Part shown: piece after piece, positions 57,049 through 64,000 of the stretch
How the letters are laid out: each line of letters begins with the position of its first letter
Position numbering within the stretch: the first letter of the stretch is position 1
Assembly (NCBI GenBank): GCA_959347315.1
Contig: OY365809.1
Coordinates: 44,509,693 to 44,573,692, forward strand
Length of the DNA stretch: 64,000 nucleotides
Direction: 5' to 3'
Source of the DNA: Bimastos eiseni
Taxonomy: Eukaryota > Annelida > Clitellata > Crassiclitellata > Lumbricidae
Made by a program: the position numbers and the translations under genes
The notes under the pieces: generated by a model
Told to the model about the DNA's origin: nothing
Seen by the model: only the letters and a program-made list of their open reading frames with translations
Database searches by the model: none

Positions 57049-57174
57049 AGGTCAGGTCAACTTTCAACAGGTCAATATCCGCACATCAGGCTTCAAGCTT
57101 AAAAGGGTCAGGTCAATCTGGGACTGGGTCGGGTCAAGGATCAGACGGGACAAGGTAAGGGTAGGATGAGGTCA
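57049..57174 (+). promoter_or_regulatory. Cluster of AGGTCA half-sites
   Basis: Exact AGGTCA at 57049, 57054 (overlapping), 57069, 57110 and 57169, all on one strand, with near matches GGGTCA between. AGGTCA is the nuclear-receptor half-site. The cluster may equally be a decayed short tandem repeat. Confidence 0.3.
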
Positions 57175-57484
57175 GGGTGTAGGCTATAAGGAGCATTTGG
57201 GGCATTTTGGACGTCTGTCTGTCTGTCCATTTGTCCTTCTGACTCTGTTTGTCTGTCTGTCCGTCCGTTTATCTGACTGTATGTTTGTCCACGTCTTCTT
57301 ATCTGTGTATCCAGCTTGGTACAGCTGGAATATGGACACGTCACACGCACACACACAAGTGCACATACACAGACAAAGATACAAGAAAAGATATAGCTAC
57401 ACAAATGTACACAAGTATATACAGACAGAGACAGAAACAAAAACGGACAGACATAGTTACAGGGAGAGCGAATGATACAGAGAG

Positions 57485-57785
57485 GTGATAGGGACTGACA
57501 ATGAGAATGAGGCGGAGAAGGAGACGGAGGAGGAGGAGAAGGAGGAGGAGAGGAATAGAAAGAAAAAAGAAGTAGAGGAGAAGGGGAAGGAGGAGAAAAG
57601 AAGGAGGAGGGAAGCAGAGGAAGTAAACGAAGAAGGAGGAGGAGAGTGAGAAGATGAAGGGGAGGGAGAGGAAGGGGAGGAGGAGGAGGAGTAGGAAGAA
57701 GAGGTGGAGGAGGAGGAGAGGGAATAAAAGGAGAAGAAGAGGAGAAAGAGGAGGAGGAAGAGGTGAGAGAGGGTGGGCAGCGGTG
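57485..57785 (+). repeat. Polypurine GGA/GAA tract (about 300 bp)
   Basis: Almost uninterrupted purines (GAGGAGGAGGAGAAGGAGGA and variants). It has triplex (H-DNA) potential; frames across it are spurious. Confidence 0.85.
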
Positions 57786-58340
57786 CGGCGTGGGGTGGTG
57801 GGAGGAGGGGAGGCAGTTGGCCGGACCCTGTCTGTCAAAGAGTCTAAACAGAGGTGATTAATGGCACTTTGAAAGCGATCCGTCTCTTCTCTTAGACACG
57901 GAATACGGCGACGTTATTAAAAAGATAAACAACGAGACCCACGGAGGAACATCCACCCTCACTTCCCCTCCCAATTGAAGGCCCCTATACCCACCATCCA
58001 CCCTCACTTCCCTCTCCCAATTGATGGCCCCTCTCACCTACCATCCACTCTCCTACCTGTGTTCGACCACTGCCAATGCCAACGTACGCATTGTAAACAG
58101 ACGCGTCGCAGGTAGGGGAAGCAAAGACCCAGCGATACACTGGAACGGACAGAGACAGACTGCAGTATGTGCGGTTTGGGACGTTGAGAAAAAGAAGAGT
58201 AGGAGGAGGGAGAGGGAGTAGGAAAGGGAAGAGGGAAGGAAGGGAGTGGAGGAAAAGAAGGAGGTACTTTCACACTGACGGTGAAAGGGTTGAAGCAGCA
58301 TGGACAGAAGAGGAAAGACAGAGATCGAAGGGGTAGGTAG
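57786..58340. other. Intergenic stretch
   Basis: Two near-identical pieces of about 45 bp (CACCCTCACTTCCC, CCCAATTGA) sit at 57954-57985 and 57999-58028. No gene. Confidence 0.45.
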
Positions 58341-58345
58341 ATGCA

Positions 58346-58348
58346 TGG

Positions 58349-58399
<51 letters not shown>
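58346..58399 (+). repeat. (GGCA)n microsatellite
   Basis: Thirteen perfect GGCA units. Confidence 0.95.
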
Positions 58400-58652
58400 A
58401 CAAACAGACAGACTGCTAGAGTCTTTTGGATATAGCCCATATTTGTTTAGAATCTGTGCTCCCAAACCCTGCGCATTTATCCGTCCGTCGACATAACCTG
58501 CTAGGTCGTTGACTCTCTCTTGACCCAACGTATCAACGCATCCCAACCAAAGATGATTAATGTCCGCAGTCTCAGGACCATTCGCATCACCACCTGTTCA
58601 TAGGGACACGACCTGGGTTACTCCAGTCGCTTCCATGACCGAGATGAATCGG

Positions 58653-58840
58653 GACACGGTGGCACATCGGTTAAGACGCTCCCATTGTAGGTCAGAGAGT
58701 TAGGGTTCGAACCCTGACTGTTTGTTTCTGTCATTGTGTTAGCTTCAGTTAAACGGATAGTGTATGATTACTTATAGATCGTTAGCGTCGCCCTCCTTCT
58801 TTATCCAGGCTTTGGACTGGCATTACCAGAGTACGAGCTA
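58653..58840 (+). mobile_element. tRNA-derived SINE (third family), full head plus body
   Basis: The head has GGTGGCACATCGGTTAAGAC (A box region) and AGGGTTCGAACCCTGA (B box). A body follows with CGTTAGCGTCGCCCTCCTTC and TCCAGGCTTTGGACTGGCA. This copy shows that the CAGGCTTGGGACTGGCA module seen at nine other places is the body of a tRNA-SINE. Confidence 0.65.
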
Positions 58841-59600
58841 TGTTCAAGTCGACTTACTCATTAATCTAATAGAATGTTGAAACAACTAATTCACAGCATA
58901 CACTTAAAACGCGAACGGCAAAGGACTTAAACACGGATTAATTGGAATTATCCCTGGGTGACATACCATCGACGAAGCAGGGGCGCCAGCGATCACCCGA
59001 AACCGTGTGCATGGGTAACAGGATCTGCCCAAGTGGCTGACACTTGCCCCGGTCTCATCGCTCGATTCGTCGTACGGCTAATTCGTCGAGGCAGAGCGAG
59101 GGAAAGGAGCCGTGTAATGGTTTGATTAGAGCCAGACCTGACAGCATCTTTCGTCGATTGGAGCAGGGAGAACGTTCCGCTAGATTAACTGAGACGGGAA
59201 CGGGTACGGAGGCAGCGATTGACGGATGCCCCGGCTCTAAGAGGATGCTACTGAGTGTTGATGATGTCGCCGTAGTATCTCATAGCCGCTTGTCCGCCTC
59301 TTTGTCGGTGTTTGTCCGCGTCTTTGGAGCACGAGAGACGTCTGTTGGAGTCGATGTTTGTCTGCGTGTTTCTGGTTGTATGTCCTGCTGTCAGTCTGGT
59401 TGGCTCTGTCTGCTTTGGGGAGGAGAGGCTGGGGAAGAGGAAGATGTGATCTGAGTAAGAGAGGGTGGTTTGTGGGGTAAGATCTCTTCTGGGATTAGAA
59501 CGAGAGAGGGTTTTGATTTTAGTGATGGATGGGGGATAATGCGCTGATCGCGGTATCAGTGAGTGACTCTGCTGCCCTTGTGGGGTCGCTCCACATCAAC
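58841..59600. other. Intergenic stretch with one GC-rich frame
   Basis: A 136-codon plus frame (59044-59454) has no recognised domain, and its end is Val/Cys-rich because of TCTG-like sequence. Confidence 0.35.
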
Positions 59601-59602
59601 CC

Positions 59603-59805
<203 letters not shown>

Positions 59806-59899
59806 TTTCGTTCTTTGTCTACGTCTGTTACTTCTACATGTATCTCTTGGGTTCATCTTCTGTGAGGCTGTGACTTTCTCATGAATATTGTTTAGGTAT

Positions 59900-60075
59900 C
59901 TGTCTCTCTCTCTCTCGGTTTCTTTCTCCTCCTCTGTTTTTATCTCTGTCTTGTTATCTGTATTCCCTCTATATGTTTCTGTCTCCGTCTATCTGTTTGT
60001 CTCTGTCTCTGCCCGCCTGTCTGTCTGCCTTTCTATCTGTCTGTCTCTCCCTCCTTCTCTCTCTCTCTCAGCTTT
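59900..60075 (+). repeat. TCTC/TCTG degenerate tract
   Basis: Polypyrimidine microsatellite; a short TCTG run also occurs at 60616-60650. Confidence 0.75.
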
Positions 60076-60107
60076 GAAACAAATCAACTTTCGCTCATGA
60101 CTTCCAA

Positions 60108-60225
60108 TTAGTACATAGATAGATAAATACTCCCAACATCTTCGAAGGTTGTTTTCAAGCTACTACGACCCACATCTTCGGTTAGAGTATAGATCACATA
60201 GATAGACCATCTTTTAATGTTAGCT
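60108..60225. repeat. Paired dispersed repeat, copy 1
   Basis: ATTAGTACATAGATAGATAA, TTGTTTTCAAGCTACTACGA, CCCACATCTTCGGTTAGAGT and ATAGATCACATAGATAGA recur in the same order at 63649-63765. Confidence 0.6.
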
Positions 60226-60890
60226 ATCACTCTAAGCTCTAATAGGCCTACTAGCCCCTCTATCTTTCTGTCTCTCTGTCTCTCCGTCTGTCTGCGTACG
60301 CGTGTATTTGTGTGCATGCATGCATATCCGTCCTTGTTAGTCTTACTTGTCTTCCTCTAAACTTCATTTCCACCTGATTCAATAGAACATGGATTAAACG
60401 ATACGCTGGTCTAACTAAAAAATTCATTTCGAGATCTCGGTTCAACTTGCATGTCCTGCAAGCGTCCCTTACCGTGCACTTCGGCTTCACCGACCGTGCA
60501 GTGTCTGTGATGGGGTAAGACAGGGACACAGAGGACTGTCCTGGTCACCTGATTTGATATGGCGAGGCTATACGATAGAGGGCAGTTGTTAGCACGGCAA
60601 ATCTATTGCTACCTCTGTCTGTCTGTCTGTCTGTCTGTCTGTATGTCTGTGTCTGTCTCTCGAAGTAATCCCAAGGGACATCCAGCCCCTCTTGTGTTTC
60701 ACCCATGTTCCGCTAACTAACTGCAGCTAAAAGGCAGTCTGGTTGCACTTATCCCAATCGCATCTCTTTGTCTTACTTCGAAAGCGGAAGGAAGTCTTTA
60801 ATTAATTTCAGAATTCGCATCAACAACTCGATGATAGCAGGTCCAGTCAAGACTTGAGTGCTTAACCCGGGGCGTAAGTATACAGTCTGA
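60226..60890. other. Intergenic stretch
   Basis: Apart from the TCTG run, nothing recognised. Confidence 0.5.
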
Positions 60891-60892
60891 AA

Positions 60893-61220
60893 CCGGGTGA
60901 CGGTTTAACCCTTATGCGTGCTAGATTCCTCACTTTCACAAAGTGTTGACGATTTAACCCTTGGGTTAATTACAGTTGTATTACGTGCTTGTTGGCAATA
61001 GGGTTGATGGTTTAGCCCTTGGTCTTTTTTTTAGTATGCCTATAATTGGCAAACAGATAATGGGTTACGTCCTATATTAAATTATTACCTCCACACGGAG
61101 TGGACGAATAGATAACCCTTTGGTCAAAACGGTAACTCTGGAAATGGGGTCGAGTGTATAACCCTTGAGTTAAACGAGTTCATGGGTCAGGGTTAGGGTT
61201 GGCGAGTTGACCCTTGATCA
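60893..61220 (+). repeat. Degenerate minisatellite with core GATxxTTTAACCCTTGGxTTAA
   Basis: Six units at about 55 bp spacing: GTGACGGTTTAACCCTTATG, GACGATTTAACCCTTGGGTT, GATGGTTTAGCCCTTGGTC, GAATAGATAACCCTTTGGTC, GAGTGTATAACCCTTGAGTT and GCGAGTTGACCCTTGATC. Confidence 0.6.
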
Positions 61221-61831
61221 CGGCTTAAAGATAAACCAACAGACACACACAGCCAAAAAGATTTCCTCTAACCTTCCTTACAATATGTCAATGGGCTGCA
61301 AGGTTAACTCTTGAATCTAATAGTTTTATAGTCACGTCTTAACTATAATGCCTTAAAAGTTTAGATAATAATTAACTCATCGAGTAGGTTTTAATTCCAA
61401 ATAAGTGTCTGGCAAGTTGGAAATGTTTTACACGAGGCAATACAACATGTTAATCTTGCAGTGAACATCATAAGTAAATCCTAAAACAAGACACAGCGTA
61501 TAAAGAGTTCGTGTCGACCGCCATTTTGATAACAATTTTGATAGAATGTGTTATCCAGTCTCGTTCACAAACTTTCGTTACATAATACACACAACTACGA
61601 CACATAGGCTATATTATGAAATAAAAAATAAACAGAAATATCAGCATTTTTCTACGAAACATGCAGCCGAAGTTAACTCGAACAATTTCATTATTTTCCT
61701 TGCTTATACTATAGGCTATATTCTAACAGCAACCATAATCTCTCTCTCTCTCTATTGTGACTTAGCAGATTTTTAGCGTCTCCGACCACAGTAGCACAGA
61801 TTATTTTATGCACCATGAAATTTATGAAAAA
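61221..61831. other. AT-rich intergenic stretch
   Basis: Nothing recognised. Confidence 0.5.
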
Positions 61832-61915
61832 AATTCCGGAGCCCTCGGCAGAGAAATGTCGGCTCCTGTAGGTAGAACAGTCACGGGCCTCTTAGACGGA
61901 AGTGGAAGTGCTCGA
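61832..61915 (+). repeat. Related copy of the 29.3 kb tandem repeat
   Basis: AAATTCCGGAGCCCTCGGCA, GAGAAATGTCGGCTCCTGTA and GGGCCTCTTAGACGGAAGTG match the units and the right flank at 29.3-29.5 kb. Confidence 0.5.
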
Positions 61916-61951
61916 TAGGAAGTTAGATTGTAAATAATTGTCAGTAATATT

Positions 61952-62283
61952 CAGGGCTGCAAACATGTTGGTTTTTGGCTATTTGGTTTTTTGTTTTTTT
62001 TTTAAATTGCCATTTTTGGTGTTTTGGTTTTTAAAAATATACGTTTCCTTAATTTACTAATATTACTATTCTGTTACTAATTGTGTGTTATTCAGTCGGA
62101 AATCAAGCTAAATTAATTATATAAACAAGTTGGAGCTCTTTCTCATGTTGTGTTTAGTGATTTTTATTTTTTTTAAACTTTTGTGACAAGATCCAAAGGA
62201 AAACTAAACACCAAAAAACCAAATAAAACCAAAAAACAAGAAACCAAATTTTGATTTTTGAAAAATTTTGGTTTTTTTGCATA
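61952..62283. mobile_element. Foldback element rich in GGTTTTT/CCAAAAA
   Basis: CAGGGCTGCAAACATGTTGG starts a T-rich arm (TTGGTTTTTGGCTATTTGG). A complementary A-rich arm (ACACCAAAAAACCAAATAAA) and a second T-rich end (TTTTGGTTTTTTTGCAT) follow. The flanks GTAATATT and ATAATATT match at 7 of 8 bases, suggesting a hAT-size target duplication with an eroded right terminus. Confidence 0.4.
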
Positions 62284-63648
62284 TAATATTTACACTGAAA
62301 TAAATCATTAACTACTTCGTATAACTATAAGTTGATTATGGACACGGTCACGGAACCTAAAACTCTTACTTTGAAAACAGACGCAAATAACACGACGCAA
62401 CAAAACCATTGCAGGTGTATGTATATATATATATATATTTGTATTATAAGTGCGCATAGTTGGCCATTTTCGAGCATGAAATCTTTTTTAATCATTTAAA
62501 AATGTATACGCATAACCCATATTTACAAGAGAACTTCAGTCAAACTGAAACTGTAAAGATCCTTTTATAATATCGTTGGTTATAACACATGAAATTACTT
62601 TAAAATACGACACCCACCTAAAACCGCTTTATCTTCGAATATATAATAATAATAATTAAGAATAATTATAGCATTACCAATACTAGTTCAACTTCCTCTA
62701 CTTCTTCTATATACCACTGCTATAGACCTACTATTACTAATACTGCTACTTACTTTGAATTAATGCAATTGGTCAGACCATTTTATAACTAGTATACTGC
62801 TACTACATGCTGATGATGACGATGATAGTAATAATAACAATAACAATATTAGAATAATAATAATAATAATAATAATAGGCCTAATAACCAAAATCATAAT
62901 CATAATACACAATTCAGCCTTCCGACATCCATTTGTAGGAGGCTCTTGAGTTGTCAAATTTTAATATAACGGCAGGCACAAATGCAGCAATTTATGAAAT
63001 ACATTTCAAATTGTAATCAACTATTAAACTATATATCTATAATCAACTAAAGTATGAACACGGTTGCGGTATACGTAAATTGAGGGTATATATGTAAGGC
63101 TAACAAGCATGGATCAGAAAGCAAGATGAAAGCTGCTGCAGTTTACAAAAAAGAATTGAAAATAAACACTGGAACGAAGTAAGTCTACAAAATCACATAA
63201 ACAATAAACAACAGAGCGAAACAAGACGTCTGGCAGCGGGTAACCATACATACAGACAGACCGACAAGCAGAGGTGTAAGCAGGTGCACAGACAAATAGG
63301 CATATACGTGAAATAAAGAGGGCAAAAACAAACCAACAGACAGCATACAGGCATAAAGTCCTTGGGCAAGAAAAAAGGGCCGACAATCCTATATTTTAAA
63401 CTTGGAGACAAATGGACAATGATTAATGCAATGCTAGACAAACAAACAGAGCCTGCAGTTTAATCAAACTCGATGCACTAATGCTTCGCAGTGCCTTCGT
63501 CGAAGTCTAATTTCAACTCCTAATCGAGGCACGCCTGTAAAATCCAAGATGTCGTTTTGGCAGCCTTTCGTCAAGGTCGGCCATTTTGTCCTGCGCGAAA
63601 CGAAATAGTTCCAAGTAGGCGGCTGGCTACAGATCTTAGTCGACGATT
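62284..63648. other. AT-rich intergenic stretch
   Basis: (AAT)n at 62835-62878 and a YY1-like GGCCATTTTG at 63580; no gene. Confidence 0.5.
62756..62790. repeat. Fragment of the 63.6 kb repeat
   Basis: GAATTAATGCAATTGGTCAG followed by ACCATTTTATA matches GAATTGATGCAACTGGCCCG, ACCATTTCACG at 63758. Confidence 0.4.
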
Positions 63649-63790
63649 AGTACATAGATAGACAAATAGACGTCCTACAGTTTCGAGGGTCGTTTTCAAG
63701 CTACTACAACCCACATCTTCGCTTAGAGTATAGAACCCATACATAGAACACTTTTTGCGTTGAATTGATGCAACTGGCCCGACCATTTCA
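63649..63790. repeat. Paired dispersed repeat, copy 2
   Basis: ATTAGTACATAGATAGACAA, TCGTTTTCAAGCTACTACAA and CCCACATCTTCGCTTAGAGT match copy 1 at roughly 80 percent by eye. The following GAATTGATGCAACTGGCCCG matches 62758-62786, so the element extends further in that partial copy. Confidence 0.6.
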
Positions 63791-64000
63791 CGCCGTGCGC
63801 ACACGTCTTGCCTACGTCATCGTTCAATGCGTACGTGATTACGTCAGCTCGTCGTGCGGTGAGTATCGTCCTCGGTTTTGAAATTTCGATTTTCTGAAAA
63901 TAGAAATAAAACGGATTTCATAAATACCATGGCATTTCGCTCAAGGATGTCTGTGTAATACCTGCGGAAGAATAATGTAAGGCCTTCCACTTTATTTCCA

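Noticed and set aside
58653..58727. Possible tRNA gene with GGTTCGAACCC
   Set aside because: The anticodon arm and acceptor stem are not convincing, and the sequence continues into the SINE module.
61190..61205. Telomere-like GGGTTAGGGTT
   Set aside because: Fewer than two units, inside a degenerate array with a different unit; no interstitial telomere.

Overview
This is animal nuclear DNA. Genes are split by long introns with GT-AG (and one GC-AG) junctions. There are tRNA-derived SINEs, non-LTR retrotransposon relics, hAT-type non-autonomous transposons and very abundant microsatellites. There are no operons, bacterial-style ribosome binding sites or densely packed ORFs. The word TAGGCCTA and the SINE/LINE 3' tail GCGCTATATAAAT recur throughout, which fits a marine invertebrate. 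I favour an invertebrate deuterostome (echinoderm, hemichordate or similar), but that placement is inference and a lophotrochozoan is not excluded.

Three genuine genes can be supported. (1) A neuralized-type E3 ubiquitin ligase on the plus strand: four coding exons at 12022-12522, 16422-17006, 17472-17591 and 18589-19271 give NHR1, NHR2 and a C-terminal C3HC4 RING, and every splice phase agrees. Its 3' UTR opens with a minisatellite whose unit resembles the last codons and stop codon of the gene. (2) A mucin-like single-pass membrane glycoprotein on the minus strand: signal-peptide exon 37557-37663, Thr/Ser-rich exon 32378-33291 and transmembrane exon 31496-31607. Phases match across a 4.3 kb first intron; the cytoplasmic exons further downstream were not found. 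(3) BBIP1 (BBSome-interacting protein 1) on the minus strand at 46896-47168.

Almost everything else is repeat-derived. 1-11.6 kb is intergenic with TA, TCTG and GT microsatellites, a foldback element, a LINE 3' end, an L1-like reverse-transcriptase scrap and a hAT MITE. 12-20 kb is the neuralized gene, whose first visible intron carries an antisense LINE tail, an 850 bp hAT element with a perfect 8 bp target duplication, about 960 bp of TCTG-type repeat and two SINE bodies. 20-31 kb is unique AT-rich sequence with inverted dispersed elements, a TCTG-associated repeat dimer and, at 30.2-31.2 kb, a frameshifted retrotransposon reverse-transcriptase C-terminus. 31.5-37.7 kb is the mucin gene. 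38-46.4 kb is intergenic with an 84-unit GATA array and several minisatellites. 46.4-47.2 kb is BBIP1 with a minisatellite just downstream. 47.2-64 kb is intergenic, rich in TCTG, CT, TA and GGA tracts and SINE copies.

The three genes have no evident functional link: Notch/Delta-pathway ubiquitination, cell-surface mucin and ciliary trafficking. The notable biology is in repeats linked to genes (stop-codon-derived 3' UTR minisatellite, intronic arrays at splice sites, transposon-borne microsatellites) rather than in a new gene system.
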